This document shows, piece by piece, positions 7,017 to 15,038 of a stretch of DNA of 18,030 nt. Within the stretch, counting starts at the first letter, position 1. The number at the start of each line of letters is the position of its first letter. Location of the stretch: assembly GCA_902805805.1 (NCBI GenBank), contig CADCUE010000025.1, forward strand, positions 1 through 18,030, read 5' to 3'. The notes beneath the pieces were generated by a model. That model did not search any database. It saw nothing but the letters and a program-made list of their open reading frames with translations, and was not told the origin of the DNA. Origin of the DNA: an uncultured Frankineae bacterium (lineage in GTDB: Bacteria > Actinomycetota > Actinomycetes > Mycobacteriales > SCTD01). The position numbers and the translations under genes are program-made.

Positions 7017-8594
7017 GTGGAGAGAGTCCCGACGCCGGTGCTGGCGCCGTCCGCCCCCGTGCAGGGGCCACGGCCGCCCGCCCCCCGTCGTCCGCGCACC
7101 GTCGGGCTCCCGCGGCGCCTCGCCGGCGCCCTCGCGGCCGGGGTGCTGCTCTACCTCGCGTTCCCGCCCGTCGGGGCGGCATGGCTGGCGCCGGCCGGCG
7201 TCGCGGTGCTCGCGCTGGTGTGCCGCGGCACCTCCGCGCGCCGGGGGGCGCTGCTCGGCCTGGTCACCGGACTGGCCTTCTTCCTGCCGCTCGTCGAGTG
7301 GACGGCGACCGTCGCCGGCCCCGGGGCGCTGATCGCGCTCGCCCTGCTCCAGGCCTGCTTCGTGGCGGGGGTCGGCGCGGCGCTGCCCGGCGTCCTGCGG
7401 CTGCCCGGCTGGCCGCTGTGGGGAGCGGCCCTGTGGGTGCTGTCGGAGGCGCTGCGCTCGCGCGCGCCCTTCGGCGGCTTCCCCTGGGGTCGGCTCGCGT
7501 TCAGCCAGGGCGACACGCTGCTGACCCCCCTGGCCGCGATCGGGGGCGCGCCGTTCGTCACCGCCGTCGTGGCGCTGCTCGGCACGGTGCTCGCCTGGTC
7601 GCTGCTGCACCTGCGGACCCGCCCGGCCGTCGCCACCGGGGCGCTGCTGACCGCGACCGCGGCGGCTCTGGGCGGCGCGGCCCTGGTGCCGCTGCCCGTA
7701 GACGGCGAGCCGGTGCAGGTGGCCGTGGTGCAGGGCAACGTCCCGCGCCTGGGCCTCGACTTCAACGCCCAGCGCGCCGCCGTGCTCGGCAACCACGTCG
7801 CGGCGACGCGCCGGCTGGCCGACGACGTGCGGGCCGGCCGGGTCGAGCGCCCCGACCTCGTCCTGTGGCCGGAGAACGCCTCCGACATCGACCCGTTCAC
7901 CGACCCGGCGGCGTACGACCTGATCGACGAGGCGGTCCGCGACGTCGGCGTGCCGGTGCTCGTGGGCGCCGTCCTGCAGGGCCCGGGCGACAAGGTCAGC
8001 AACGCCGGCATCGTGTGGGACCCGGAGACCGGACCGGGGGAGCGCTACGTCAAGCGCCACCCTGTGCCGTTCGGCGAGTACATCCCGATGCGCTCGCTGG
8101 TGCGGCGGGTCACGACGAAGGTCGACCTGGTGCCGCGCGACTTCGCGGCCGGTGACCGGGTGGGTGCGCTCGACGTCGGTCCCGTCCGCCTCGGCGACGT
8201 GATCTGCTTCGAGGTGGCGTACGACGGACTCGTGCGCGACGTCGTCACCGCAGGGGGGAGGCTGCTCGTGGTGCAGACGAACAACGCGACGTTCGGGCGC
8301 AGCGCGGAGACCTCGCAGCAGCTCGCCATGGGACGGCTGCGCGCCGTGGAGCACGGGCGCACGCTGCTGGTCGCGGCCACGAGCGGCATCAGCGCCGTCG
8401 TCACCCCGGACGGCCGCCTGACCGCTTCGGCGCCGGTGTTCACGTCCGCCGTGCTGTCGGCCGAGGTCCCCGCCCGCACCGGCACCACGCTCGCGACCCG
8501 GCTCGGCGCGCTGCCGGAGGTCGTGCTGTCCGTCGTCGCGGGCCTCGCCGTGGCCGCGGCGGCCGTCGCCGGCCGCCGCGCGGGAGCGGCATGA
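7017..8594 (+). CDS. lnt: Apolipoprotein N-acyltransferase
   Basis: A 525-residue membrane enzyme that transfers an acyl chain from phospholipid to the N-terminal cysteine of lipoproteins, the last step of lipoprotein maturation. Residues 32-225 contain about six hydrophobic helices with [12 protein letters not shown] (153-164), a family hallmark between helices. A periplasmic carbon-nitrogen hydrolase domain (about 232-480) follows. The nitrilase-type triad is complete: E286 in LWPEN, K346 in [12 protein letters not shown] and C397 in ICFE, with the accessory acidic residues E354 and E399. A final helix spans 499-519. The start is GTG 7017, which fits the frame and precedes the first helix. 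A weak CAGACT box 7 nt upstream allows a leaderless start, and the GGAG at 7010-7013 is too close to be a good ribosome site. The stop overlaps the ppm1 start (ATGA). In M. tuberculosis these two activities are fused in one protein (Rv2051c); here they are separate. Confidence 0.93.
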   Translation: MERVPTPVLAPSAPVQGPRPPAPRRPRTVGLPRRLAGALAAGVLLYLAFPPVGAAWLAPAGVAVLALVCRGTSARRGALLGLVTGLAFFLPLVEWTATVAGPGALIALALLQACFVAGVGAALPGVLRLPGWPLWGAALWVLSEALRSRAPFGGFPWGRLAFSQGDTLLTPLAAIGGAPFVTAVVALLGTVLAWSLLHLRTRPAVATGALLTATAAALGGAALVPLPVDGEPVQVAVVQGNVPRLGLDFNAQRAAVLGNHVAATRRLADDVRAGRVERPDLVLWPENASDIDPFTDPAAYDLIDEAVRDVGVPVLVGAVLQGPGDKVSNAGIVWDPETGPGERYVKRHPVPFGEYIPMRSLVRRVTTKVDLVPRDFAAGDRVGALDVGPVRLGDVICFEVAYDGLVRDVVTAGGRLLVVQTNNATFGRSAETSQQLAMGRLRAVEHGRTLLVAATSGISAVVTPDGRLTASAPVFTSAVLSAEVPARTGTTLATRLGALPEVVLSVVAGLAVAAAAVAGRRAGAA

Positions 8595-9340
8595 GCGACC
8601 CGCTCGGCTCGGTGCTCGTCATCGTCCCGACCTACGACGAGCGGGAGAACCTGCGGCCGATCACCGAGCGCCTGTTCGCCGCCGTGCCGTCGGTGCACCT
8701 GCTCGTCGTGGACGACGGCAGCCCGGACGGCACCGGTCAGCTCGCCGACGAGCTGGCCGCGGCCGACCCGCGTGTGCACGTGCTGCACCGCAGCGAGAAG
8801 GCCGGCCTCGGCGCCGCCTACATCGCCGGCTTCACCTGGGCGCGCCAGCACGGCTACGACGTCGTCGTGGAGATGGACGCCGACGGGTCGCACTCGCCGG
8901 AGCAGCTGCCGCGGCTGCTCAGCGCGCTGGAGCACGCCGACCTCGTCCTCGGCAGCCGCTGGGTCGACGGCGGCGAGGTGGTCAACTGGCCGAAGTCGCG
9001 CGAGCTGCTCAGCCGAGGCGGCAACGCCTACACCCGGGCCGTGCTGCGCCTGCCGCTGCAGGACGCGACCGGCGGCTACCGGGCCTACCGGCGCTGCGTC
9101 CTGGACGCCCTGCCCCTGGACCGCGTGGCCTCGCAGGGCTACTGCTTCCAGGTCGACCTCGCCTGGCAGACCTGGCGGGCCGGCTTCGACGTCGCCGAGG
9201 TGCCCATCACCTTCGTCGAGCGGGAACGCGGCCGCTCGAAGATGAGCCGAGCGATCGTGCTCGAGGCGCTGTGGCGGGTCACCTGGTGGGGGCTGCACCG
9301 CTCGCACGCACGCCCGCGCCCCGTGCGGACCAGGAGGTAG
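8591..9340 (+). CDS. ppm1: Polyprenol monophosphomannose synthase
   Basis: A 249-residue GT2 glycosyltransferase of the dolichol-phosphate mannosyltransferase family. It transfers mannose from GDP-mannose to polyprenyl phosphate on the inner membrane face, providing the donor for lipomannan/lipoglycan synthesis and protein O-mannosylation. Visible motifs: [12 protein letters not shown] (10-21), DDGSPDGT (41-48) for nucleotide binding, the metal-binding DAD at 96-98, GSRWVDGG (121-128), [11 protein letters not shown] (158-168), and ERGRSKM (212-218), all diagnostic for DPM1-type enzymes. There is no membrane segment, so it is a soluble domain probably held at the membrane by Lnt, as described for mycobacterial Ppm1/Lnt partners. 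It begins in the lnt stop codon (ATGA), and its own last codons contain the AGGAGG ribosome site for fxsA. Translation of all three genes is therefore coupled. Confidence 0.93.
   Translation: MSDPLGSVLVIVPTYDERENLRPITERLFAAVPSVHLLVVDDGSPDGTGQLADELAAADPRVHVLHRSEKAGLGAAYIAGFTWARQHGYDVVVEMDADGSHSPEQLPRLLSALEHADLVLGSRWVDGGEVVNWPKSRELLSRGGNAYTRAVLRLPLQDATGGYRAYRRCVLDALPLDRVASQGYCFQVDLAWQTWRAGFDVAEVPITFVERERGRSKMSRAIVLEALWRVTWWGLHRSHARPRPVRTRR
9332..9337 (+). promoter_or_regulatory. Consensus ribosome binding site fixing the fxsA start
   Basis: AGGAGG lies inside the last codons of ppm1, five bases before GTG 9343. It decides the fxsA start against the longer open frame that begins within ppm1. 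Confidence 0.8.
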
Positions 9341-9342
9341 CC

Positions 9343-9876
9343 GTGCCCGCCCTGCTCGTCCTCGCGCTCGTGCTCGTGCCGATCATCGAGATCTACGTGC
9401 TCCTGCAGGTGGGGCAGCAGCTCGGGGCGCTGCCCACCGTGGTCCTGCTGGTCAGCCTGTCCCTGCTCGGCGCCTGGCTGCTCCGTCGCGAGGGCGCCCG
9501 GACCTGGAACGCGTTCCGCGAGGCGCTGGCCCGCGGTCGGCTGCCGGCCGCCGAGGTGGCCGATGGCGCTCTGGTGATCTTCGGCGGAGCGCTGCTGCTC
9601 ACCCCTGGCTTCGCGACGGACGCCTTCGGCGTGCTCTGCGTGCTGCCGCCGACCCGGGCCGTGCTCCGGCGGATGCTGACCAGGGTCGTGGCGCGGCGGC
9701 TCGGGACAGCCGGCGTGCTGGGCGGCCTGGCCGCCGAGGGGCTGCGACGACCGTCCAGCCGTCGACGTCCCCCGGAGGCGGGACCCGCTCGCGGTCGGTC
9801 GGTGGTGGACGGCGAGGTCGTGCGCGACCCGGACGACCCGCCGGGCCGGCCGTCGGGCACGCAGCCGCCGGCCTGA
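9343..9876 (+). CDS. fxsA: FxsA family membrane protein
   Basis: A 177-residue membrane protein of the FxsA family. In E. coli, FxsA relieves exclusion of phage T7 by the F plasmid when overproduced; its normal function is unknown. Residues 1-22, 28-46 and 75-102 are hydrophobic, with the family signatures EIYVLLQVG (16-24), LGAWLLRREG (42-51) and LLLTPGFATDAFG (84-96). The tail from about 130 is basic and then acidic, proline-rich and variable, probably cytoplasmic and disordered. It follows ppm1 by 2 bp with a perfect ribosome site. The lnt, ppm1, fxsA, rbpA neighbourhood recalls M. tuberculosis Rv2050-Rv2053c, which supports the assignments. It ends facing rbpA, with a strong hairpin between. 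Confidence 0.88.
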   Translation: MPALLVLALVLVPIIEIYVLLQVGQQLGALPTVVLLVSLSLLGAWLLRREGARTWNAFREALARGRLPAAEVADGALVIFGGALLLTPGFATDAFGVLCVLPPTRAVLRRMLTRVVARRLGTAGVLGGLAAEGLRRPSSRRRPPEAGPARGRSVVDGEVVRDPDDPPGRPSGTQPPA

Positions 9877-9921
9877 CCGACACCACCCGGGACGGCCCGC
9901 ACGTGCCTGGGGGCCGCCGAC

Positions 9922-9967
9922 GCGCCGACGGGCCGACCCCCTGGTGGGAGTCGGCCCGTCGCGGCGC
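9922..9967. terminator. Bidirectional terminator between fxsA and rbpA
   Basis: GACGGGCCGAC (9927-9937) and GTCGGCCCGTC (9950-9960) form a perfect 11-bp stem with a 12-nt loop. Inside the loop, CCC/GGG can extend the stem. GCGCC (9922-9926) and GGCGC (9963-9967) can lengthen it at the base past a 2-nt bulge. It sits between convergent genes and serves both. No T-tract follows on either strand. Confidence 0.75.
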
Positions 9968-9973
9968 AGCGTT

Positions 9974-10360
9974 CTAGGCGGTCTTCTTGTCCTTGGCGCG
10001 CTCGCTCTTCAGCGCGGCCTTGACCTTGCCCTGGTGGTCGTGCAGGACGGCCAGGCGCTCGGCCAGGACCTCCTCGAGCTCCTCGGTGGAGCGGCGCTCG
10101 AGCAGCATGTCCCAGTGGGTCCGCGCCGGCTTGCCCTTCTTCTCCTCCGGCGGGGCGCCGTCGCGCAGCAGGGCGGGCACGCCGCACAGCTTGCACTCCC
10201 ACGTCGACGGGATCTCGGCCTCGGCCGCGAAGGGCACCGCGGTCTCGTGGCCGCTCGGGCAGTCGTACACGGTCCGCAGCCGAGGGGCGAACTCGGTGTG
10301 GCGGTCACTCTCGTAGCTCACAGCCCCGAGGCGTGTGCCTCGGAGGACGCGGTCGCTCAT
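9974..10360 (-). CDS. rbpA: RNA polymerase-binding protein RbpA
   Basis: A 128-residue actinobacteria-specific RNA polymerase-binding protein that contacts the housekeeping sigma factor and promoter DNA and stabilises open complexes. The N-terminal tail (1-25) and central barrel (26-72) are clear, and C-terminal helices that bind sigma follow (about 85-128, TEELEEVLAERLAVLHDH at 92-109). C34, H38, C56 and C59 (CPSGH and CKLC) form the zinc-binding set known from the Streptomyces protein, so this is the zinc-containing type. The ATG at 10360 is fixed by GGGAGG five bases upstream, and the family N-terminus MSDRVLRG matches. A SigR-like promoter lies 35-60 bp upstream, in keeping with Streptomyces rbpA being a disulfide-stress gene. 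The C-terminus is lysine-rich. Confidence 0.96.
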   Translation of the reverse strand: MSDRVLRGTRLGAVSYESDRHTEFAPRLRTVYDCPSGHETAVPFAAEAEIPSTWECKLCGVPALLRDGAPPEEKKGKPARTHWDMLLERRSTEELEEVLAERLAVLHDHQGKVKAALKSERAKDKKTA

Positions 10361-10394
10361 GGGTGCCTCCCGGGTCAGGACGTCTGCCTCCAGC

Positions 10395-10420
10395 AACGTC
10401 CGTCTGCTCTCAACGATTCC
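10395..10420 (-). promoter_or_regulatory. SigR/SigH-type ECF promoter of rbpA
   Basis: On the minus strand GGAAT (10420-10416) is followed after 18 bp by GTT (10397-10395). This exactly matches the SigR consensus GGAAT-N18/19-GTT. Transcription would begin near 10388, giving a leader of about 28 nt that carries the GGGAGG ribosome site. Streptomyces coelicolor rbpA is a known SigR target, which makes this assignment strong. Confidence 0.75.
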
Positions 10421-10541
10421 CGCAGCGGCAGTGCGGACACCTGCCCAGGAGGGTGAGGAACAGACCGCGTCCGGGGCGGGACGGTGAGCGGCGCGCGGGC
10501 CGAGCCGCTCCGGCGTTCCGGGGAGGTGGCCGAGGTCACGC

Positions 10542-10567
10542 GCGGTCCCCGCCGCCCGCGGGACCGC
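10542..10567. other. Hairpin in the rbpA-fprA divergent region
   Basis: GCGGTCCC (10542-10549) and GGGACCGC (10560-10567) form a perfect 8-bp inverted repeat with 10 bases between. It ends 3 bp before the GGAAC box of the fprA promoter. It could be an operator or a stem that isolates the two divergent genes. Apart from this, the two ECF promoters and the ribosome sites, the 289-bp gap 10361-10649 shows nothing further I can support. Confidence 0.35.
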
Positions 10568-10570
10568 ACT

Positions 10571-10597
10571 GGAACAATGGTCCTCGCCTGGCGCGTT
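10571..10597 (+). promoter_or_regulatory. ECF-type promoter candidate for fprA
   Basis: GGAAC (10571-10575) is followed after 19 bp by GTT (10595-10597). This is the form described for mycobacterial SigH/SigE promoters and close to the Streptomyces SigR consensus. Transcription would start near 10605, leaving about 45 nt before the GTG at 10650, whose ribosome site GGGGAGAG is at 10638-10645. Confidence 0.55.
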
Positions 10598-10649
10598 CCC
10601 GCCAGCAGAGCGCCACTGCCAGCAGACCGTCGATCGTGGGGAGAGCCCG

Positions 10650-12146
10650 GTGTCCGACCAGCAGACGAGCGAGCGCCCGCTGCGCGTCGCCGTCGTCGGC
10701 GCGGGGCCTGCGGGCATCTACGCCGCGGACGTCCTGATGAAGTCCGGCACCGACGTGTCGATCGACCTGTTCGAGCGTCAGCCTGCGCCGTTCGGGCTGA
10801 TCCGCTACGGCGTCGCCCCGGACCACCCGCGCATCAAGGGGATCGTCAAGGCGCTGCACCAGGTGCTGTCCAAGCCGCAGGTCCGCCTGCTCGGCAACGT
10901 CGAGTACGGCGTCGACGTCAAGCTCGACGACCTGCGCCGCTACTACGACGCGGTGGTCTTCACCACCGGCGCCGAGAAGGACCGCGACCTCGACGTGCCG
11001 GGGATCGACCTGCCCGGCAGCTTCGGCGGCGCGGAGTTCGTGTCGTGGTTCGACGGGCACCCGGACGTGCCGCGCGAGTGGCCGCTCGAGGCCGAGTCCA
11101 TCGCGGTCGTCGGCGCCGGCAACGTCGGTCTCGACGTGGCCCGGATGCTGTCCAAGACCGCCGACGAGCTGCTCGTCACCGAGATCCCGGACAACGTCTA
11201 CGAGGGGCTGAAGGCCAGCCCCGTGCGCGAGGTGCACGTCTTCGCGCGCCGGGGCCCGGCGCAGGCCAAGTTCACCCCGCTGGAGCTGCGCGAGCTCGAC
11301 CACTCGCCGAACGTCGAGGTCCTGGTCAACCCCGAGGACATCGAGTACGACGACGGCTCCGTCGCCGCCATTCACTCCGACAACCAGACCAAGCTGGTCG
11401 TCCGCGAGCTCGAGAAGTACGCGATGCGCACCGCCGACAAGGGCGAGGGCGAGCGGCCCCGCAAGCTGTGGCTGCACTTCTTCGAGTCGCCGGTGGAGAT
11501 CGTCGGCGACGGCAAGGTCGAGGCGTTCCGCACCGAGCGCACCGAGCTGACCGGCGACGGCAGCGTCAAGGGCACCGGGGTGCTCCGCGACTGGCCCGTC
11601 CAGGCGGTCTACCGGTGCGTCGGCTACCGCTCCACCGAGCTGGCCGGTCTGCCGTGGGACAGCCGCAACCACGTCGTGCCGCACGCCGCCGGCCGGGTGC
11701 TGGACCTCGACGGCTCTGCGCTGCCGGGCGTCTACGTCAACGGCTGGGTCAAGCGCGGCCCCGTCGGCCTCATCGGGCACACCAAGGGCGACGCGATCGA
11801 GACCGTCGGCTCCCTGCTGGAGGACCTGCCGACCATGCCGCAGGCCGCTGAGCCCGCCCCCGAGGCGGTGCTCGAGTTCCTGCACGCACGGGGGATCGAC
11901 TACACGACCTGGGACGGCTGGCAGCTGCTCGACGCCCACGAGACCGCGCTCGGCAAGGCGTACGGCCTCGTCGGCGACGCGGTGCGCGAGCGGGTCAAGG
12001 TCGTCGACCGCCAGACGATGATCGACGTGTCACGGGCCGTCGAGGCGGTCCAGACGGGCGAGCCGGGTGCCGAGCAGCAGCTCGAGGAGGCGCTCGAGCA
12101 CGCCGACGAGCAGATCGAGGCCGCGCTGCAGAGCCGCACCTCCTGA
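10650..12146 (+). CDS. fprA: FAD-dependent ferredoxin/adrenodoxin-type NADP+ reductase
   Basis: A 498-residue flavoprotein of the adrenodoxin-reductase type, like M. tuberculosis FprA. It passes electrons between NADPH and ferredoxins that feed cytochromes P450 and other iron-sulfur enzymes. FAD binds at GAGPAG (17-22); FGLIRYGVAPDH (48-59) is a family signature. The NADPH Rossmann motif is GAGNVG (155-160) with the adjacent FARRGPAQAKFTP (198-210). GWVKRGPVGLIGHTKGDA (365-382) closes the FAD site. The GTG at 10650 is supported by GGGGAGAG upstream. FprA of M. tuberculosis is about 456 residues. This protein is longer, with an acidic helix-prone tail at about 460-495 rich in Glu, Gln and Ala. 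Cytoplasmic. Its ECF-type promoter and its divergence from rbpA suggest induction by redox stress. Confidence 0.93.
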   Translation: MSDQQTSERPLRVAVVGAGPAGIYAADVLMKSGTDVSIDLFERQPAPFGLIRYGVAPDHPRIKGIVKALHQVLSKPQVRLLGNVEYGVDVKLDDLRRYYDAVVFTTGAEKDRDLDVPGIDLPGSFGGAEFVSWFDGHPDVPREWPLEAESIAVVGAGNVGLDVARMLSKTADELLVTEIPDNVYEGLKASPVREVHVFARRGPAQAKFTPLELRELDHSPNVEVLVNPEDIEYDDGSVAAIHSDNQTKLVVRELEKYAMRTADKGEGERPRKLWLHFFESPVEIVGDGKVEAFRTERTELTGDGSVKGTGVLRDWPVQAVYRCVGYRSTELAGLPWDSRNHVVPHAAGRVLDLDGSALPGVYVNGWVKRGPVGLIGHTKGDAIETVGSLLEDLPTMPQAAEPAPEAVLEFLHARGIDYTTWDGWQLLDAHETALGKAYGLVGDAVRERVKVVDRQTMIDVSRAVEAVQTGEPGAEQQLEEALEHADEQIEAALQSRTS

Positions 12147-12154
12147 GCGCGGGG

Positions 12155-12167
12155 CGGCGCCTCGCCG
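12155..12167. terminator. Short hairpin between convergent fprA and the catalase-like gene
   Basis: CGGCG (12155-12159) and CGCCG (12163-12167) form a perfect stem over a 3-nt loop in the 28-bp gap after the fprA stop. GGGG upstream and CCC downstream could extend it past an internal loop. Position supports termination; the stem is short. Confidence 0.4.
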
Positions 12168-12174
12168 GCTGTCC

Positions 12175-12840
12175 CTAGGACGCGCCAGGCGCCTGGGACG
12201 AGCCGACCGCGGTCAGGCGCGCCGGGCCGGACAGCCGTGCGGCCTGGGACGCGTCGTACGACCACGCGCGCACGGTGCGGAGCAGCGCCGTGTGCTGGAG
12301 GTCGTCCGCGCCGACCGTCGGGTCGAAGCGCAGGTCCTCCCCGTCGAACGGGGCTGCGAGCGCCAGCGTCCCCCACTGCCGCCAGGGCCCCAGCGGCGCG
12401 GCGCACAGCATGGCGAAGCCGTCGTCGACCGGTCGCGCACCGATCAGTCGCAGGTGGCCCGTGCCGGTGCGGTGGGGGAGCACGGCGGACCAGGTCGGCG
12501 CGACCAGCGACGGGACGAAGACGTAGCGCCAGGCGCTGTTGACGAGCAGGTCGAGCGGCGCGCCGCCGACGCCCAGACCGGGCAGGCGCAGCGCCAGCCC
12601 GTCGACGTCCGGCAGGGGAGCGGGCAGGCCGGCACCGCGGGACAGTCGCACGACGCCGGACCGGGTGGCCGGGACGTCGAGCAGCGAGGCCCCGGTCCGC
12701 AGTCCGCCGGTCACGGTCAGCCGCGCGACGTGCGCCTGGCCGTGCGGGTGGAAGACGCGGGCGCCGCGCAGCGCGGTGGCTGCGCCGAGGGTCGTCGCGA
12801 GAGCGGTCCGGGGCAGGGTCAGCAGGTCCACGCCTGGCAC
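12175..12840 (-). CDS. Uncharacterised protein resembling the N-terminal core of the catalase fold
   Basis: A 221-residue protein without a known function. FHPHG (30-34), the LTVTG strand (41-45), and the segment 63-85 ([19 protein letters not shown]) followed by DLL (97-99) echo the catalase superfamily order: distal histidine, then vRFS.g.g, then D.rG.a.r, then DLv. Similar short actinobacterial proteins exist and are often left as hypothetical or called phosphodiesterase. Further landmarks are [12 protein letters not shown] (171-182) and YDASQAARL (195-203). The protein is far shorter than catalases, and I do not see the proximal heme-ligand tyrosine motif, so heme binding and catalase activity should not be assumed. 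No signal peptide or membrane helix is evident. The start is GTG 12840; GTG 12831 is an alternative, and neither has a clear ribosome site. It is the last of three minus-strand genes. Confidence 0.7.
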   Translation of the reverse strand: MPGVDLLTLPRTALATTLGAATALRGARVFHPHGQAHVARLTVTGGLRTGASLLDVPATRSGVVRLSRGAGLPAPLPDVDGLALRLPGLGVGGAPLDLLVNSAWRYVFVPSLVAPTWSAVLPHRTGTGHLRLIGARPVDDGFAMLCAAPLGPWRQWGTLALAAPFDGEDLRFDPTVGADDLQHTALLRTVRAWSYDASQAARLSGPARLTAVGSSQAPGAS

Positions 12841-12870
12841 GTACCCCGCACCTGCGGGCGCACGACGGCT

Positions 12871-12886
12871 CGGGCGATGACGCCCG
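12871..12886 (-). terminator. Hairpin after the GH43 gene
   Basis: CGGGCG and CGCCCG form a perfect 6-bp stem with a tetraloop, about 45 bp downstream of the GH43 stop on the minus strand. It could end or reduce transcription into the catalase-like gene. No T-run is present. Confidence 0.35.
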
Positions 12887-12928
12887 CCACTCGAGCGCAG
12901 CGGCCGCGCCGGTGCCGGCAGGACGGCA

Positions 12929-13879
12929 TCAGGCCGGGCGCCGGTCCAGGTCCGTGTCCTGCCAGGTGGGGCCGTCGACGCCTGGACCGTCGTCGGTCCA
13001 GATCAGCGGGTCGACGCACAGCCGCCGAGCCGTCTGCGCGACGTCCCAGGCGTGGTAGACGATGACGTCCTCGCCGTGCGGTCCGACCACGACGCTGTTG
13101 TGCCCGGGGCCGATGACGTGGCCCGGCACGGTCTGCATGATCGCGCCGTCGCCGTGCCCGGTCCACGGTCCGAGCGGGGTGTCGGCCACCGCGACGCCGA
13201 CGCCGTACGTCGGCTCCAGCCACGACCCGCCCGAGTAGAAGCACCAGTAGCGGCCCGCCGAGCGGCGGACGAACGGGCCCTCGAGGGTGTGCCAGTCGTA
13301 GGTCGCGCCGTACATCTGCCGCTCGCGCAGGAAGATCTGCCAGTCGTCGCTGGGCGTCAGGATCGTGCGTGCCTCGCCGCGCAGGCTGGTCATCGTGTCG
13401 AGCCGGTCGACGGCCAGCATCGTCCCGACCCGCTCGCCCTCGAGGACGTCGCGCGCGTAGAACAGGTACCAGGATCCGTCGGTGTCCTGGAACGGGTGCG
13501 GGTCGATGGCGAAGCGCTCGTCGGGGGTGAGGTCGACGCCCTGGTCGACGTACGGACCGACGGGGGAGTCGGCGACCGCGACCCGCAGGGAGTGCCCGAC
13601 GTCGCCCTCGCCGCAGGAGTAGTACATCCACCAGCGGCCGTCGTGCTCGGCGACCTCCGGCGCCCAGAAGTCGCTGCCGCAGCTCCGGGGCCGCTCCAGC
13701 GCGCCGCCGACGGACCGCCAGGAGACCAGGTCGTCGGACAGCAGCACCTCGAACACCCGGTCGTCCTGGACCGAGCCGGTGCCGATGGCCACGTAGCGGC
13801 TGCCGGACGCCGGTGCCTGCATGACGAACGGATCGGCGAAGTAGCCGTCATGGACGGGATTGCGGTAGGGGAGGCTCAC
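12929..13879 (-). CDS. Glycoside hydrolase family 43-like protein, cytoplasmic
   Basis: A 316-residue five-bladed beta-propeller glycosidase of the GH43 type, the family of arabinofuranosidases, xylosidases and arabinanases. The three expected acidic residues are visible: D16 in YFADPFV (catalytic base), D126 in AIDPHPF (pKa modulator) and E200 in LEGPFV (catalytic acid). H260 in GHNSVV matches the histidine that helps hold the central cation in arabinanases. DFWAPEV (70-76) is another family signature. There is no signal peptide, so it would act inside the cell on short, imported oligosaccharides. The start is GTG 13879, close to the fold's first strand; no ribosome site is apparent. It lies 75 bp behind an NAD-dependent epimerase on the same strand, suggesting a small sugar-processing unit. 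Exact substrate is unknown. Confidence 0.88.
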   Translation of the reverse strand: MSLPYRNPVHDGYFADPFVMQAPASGSRYVAIGTGSVQDDRVFEVLLSDDLVSWRSVGGALERPRSCGSDFWAPEVAEHDGRWWMYYSCGEGDVGHSLRVAVADSPVGPYVDQGVDLTPDERFAIDPHPFQDTDGSWYLFYARDVLEGERVGTMLAVDRLDTMTSLRGEARTILTPSDDWQIFLRERQMYGATYDWHTLEGPFVRRSAGRYWCFYSGGSWLEPTYGVGVAVADTPLGPWTGHGDGAIMQTVPGHVIGPGHNSVVVGPHGEDVIVYHAWDVAQTARRLCVDPLIWTDDGPGVDGPTWQDTDLDRRPA

Positions 13880-13925
13880 GCCGGGTGCTGTGCCCCCGCG
13901 CGGCCGCGGCTACCAGGCGACGCGG

Positions 13926-13952
13926 GACGGGCTGCCGGCTCCCGTCGCCGGC
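13926..13952 (-). terminator. Overlapping hairpins between epimerase and GH43 genes
   Basis: GCCGGC (13934-13939) pairs with GCCGGC (13947-13952) over a 7-nt loop. Alternatively, GACGGG (13926-13931) pairs with CCCGTC (13941-13946). The two stems exclude each other. They sit 2 bp beyond the epimerase stop on the minus strand. A terminator or attenuator is possible. Confidence 0.35.
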
Positions 13953-13954
13953 TG

Positions 13955-14884
13955 TCAGCGGCGGTCGGGCCGGTCGACGCCCCACCACGGCTGCGAGGCG
14001 TACGGGTAGTGGCTCCGGTCTTCGCGTCGCAGGGCGTCGAGGAAGCCGCCGAAGTCGTACGTCGGCGAGTAGCCCAGCCCGGACCGGGCGTGCTCGACCG
14101 GGTAGAGGCGACGCCCCCAGACCAGGCCGGGGACCTCCAGGCCACGGTCCCGCAGCAGGGCGGTCACACCGGGCCAGCGCTGCTCCAGCACGCCCGCCGG
14201 GTCGCTGTCCAGGCCGGGCAGGGCGTCGGCCGTCAGCCCGCTGTCGGCCATGATGTCGAAGGCGGCGAAGCCGTGCTCGGGTCGGTGCTGCAGCGCCCGG
14301 ACGACCGCGTGCGCGACGTCGCGGTCGTCGACCCCGCCGAACAGCAGCCGGAAGCCGTAGCGCTCGAAGGTCTCGGGGACGAACATCCCCAGCCGCAGCG
14401 CCACGGTGCGAATGGCGCCGGCGGTGGCGCCGTAGCGGGCGATGTCCTCGGACAGCACCTTGGTCAGCCCGTAGAGGTTCGTGGGCCGCAGCGGGGTCTG
14501 CTCGGTGACGACCTGCCACGGGTCGTCGCCTGCCCCGAGGTCGCCGTAGACCACCATCGACGAGCCCAGGACCACCTGCGTGATGCCGGCGGCGCGCGCC
14601 GCCTCGTAGACGTTGAAGGTGCCGGTGACGTTGATCGACCAGAAGTCCTCGGCCGACCAGGCCTGCAGGTGGATGCCGTGCAGCGCCGCGGCGTGCACCA
14701 CCGCGTCCACGCCGTCCATCGCCTTCGCCAGCGCGGCGGTGTCCCGCACGTCGCCCTCGACGAAGGCGTGCTCGGTCTCCAGCGGGCGGAAGTCGAACAG
14801 CACCGGCTCGTGACCGGCCGCCACCAGAGCCGGCACCGCCGCGCGTCCGAGGTTGCCGCCGGCGCCGGTGACCAGCACGCGCAT
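13955..14884 (-). CDS. NAD-dependent epimerase/dehydratase family protein
   Basis: A 309-residue extended short-chain dehydrogenase. The NAD-binding GAGGNLG (7-13) begins right after the chosen ATG at 14884, which is why this start is preferred. ATG 14911 and GTG 14944 lie in frame upstream, and none of the three has a good ribosome site. The chain shows D46 in GDVRD, HAAA at 64-67, GSSMVVYG (107-114) with the catalytic serine, and the YxxxK pair Y138/K142 in YGLTK. The C-terminal substrate domain (from about 165) ends with a W/Y-rich segment. Family members are NDP-sugar epimerases, dehydratases and uronate dehydrogenases; the exact one cannot be read from sequence. The following GH43 gene suggests work on sugar. 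The start faces the divergent metal-regulator gene. Confidence 0.85.
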   Translation of the reverse strand: MRVLVTGAGGNLGRAAVPALVAAGHEPVLFDFRPLETEHAFVEGDVRDTAALAKAMDGVDAVVHAAALHGIHLQAWSAEDFWSINVTGTFNVYEAARAAGITQVVLGSSMVVYGDLGAGDDPWQVVTEQTPLRPTNLYGLTKVLSEDIARYGATAGAIRTVALRLGMFVPETFERYGFRLLFGGVDDRDVAHAVVRALQHRPEHGFAAFDIMADSGLTADALPGLDSDPAGVLEQRWPGVTALLRDRGLEVPGLVWGRRLYPVEHARSGLGYSPTYDFGGFLDALRREDRSHYPYASQPWWGVDRPDRR

Positions 14885-15009
14885 GCCCGGCTGATCGGCT
14901 CGTCCTGTCATTCCGTCGGCATGCCCAGGCGGGCGGGGGGCCACAACACCGGGCCCGCACCCCGCGGTCCGCAGGCTGGACCGGGCTCGCTCCGGAACCT
15001 AGGTCGCTC

Positions 15010-15038
15010 TTGCCCTGGACATGAGACGGCTCTAATGT
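15010..15038 (+). promoter_or_regulatory. Promoter of the metal-regulator/oxidase/transporter operon, leaderless
   Basis: TTGCCC (15010-15015), 17 bp, then TAATGT (15033-15038) form a good housekeeping-type promoter. The -10 box ends 7 bases before ATG 15046, so the mRNA would begin at the start codon. No ribosome site is present, as expected for a leaderless transcript. The rest of the divergent gap (14885-15009) holds a small hairpin, CGGTCC (14965-14970) with GGACCG (14978-14983), and a possible minus-strand -10 box TAGGTT (15001-14996). Confidence 0.7.

Noticed and set aside
12185..12196. Perfect palindrome CCAGGCGCCTGG near the end of the catalase-like gene
   Set aside because: It lies within codons. 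It might help termination, but there is no independent support.
12845..12858. Near-palindrome CCCGCA-CC-TGCGGG just upstream of the catalase-like gene start
   Set aside because: It is short and GC-only, with no promoter boxes around it, so chance is likely.
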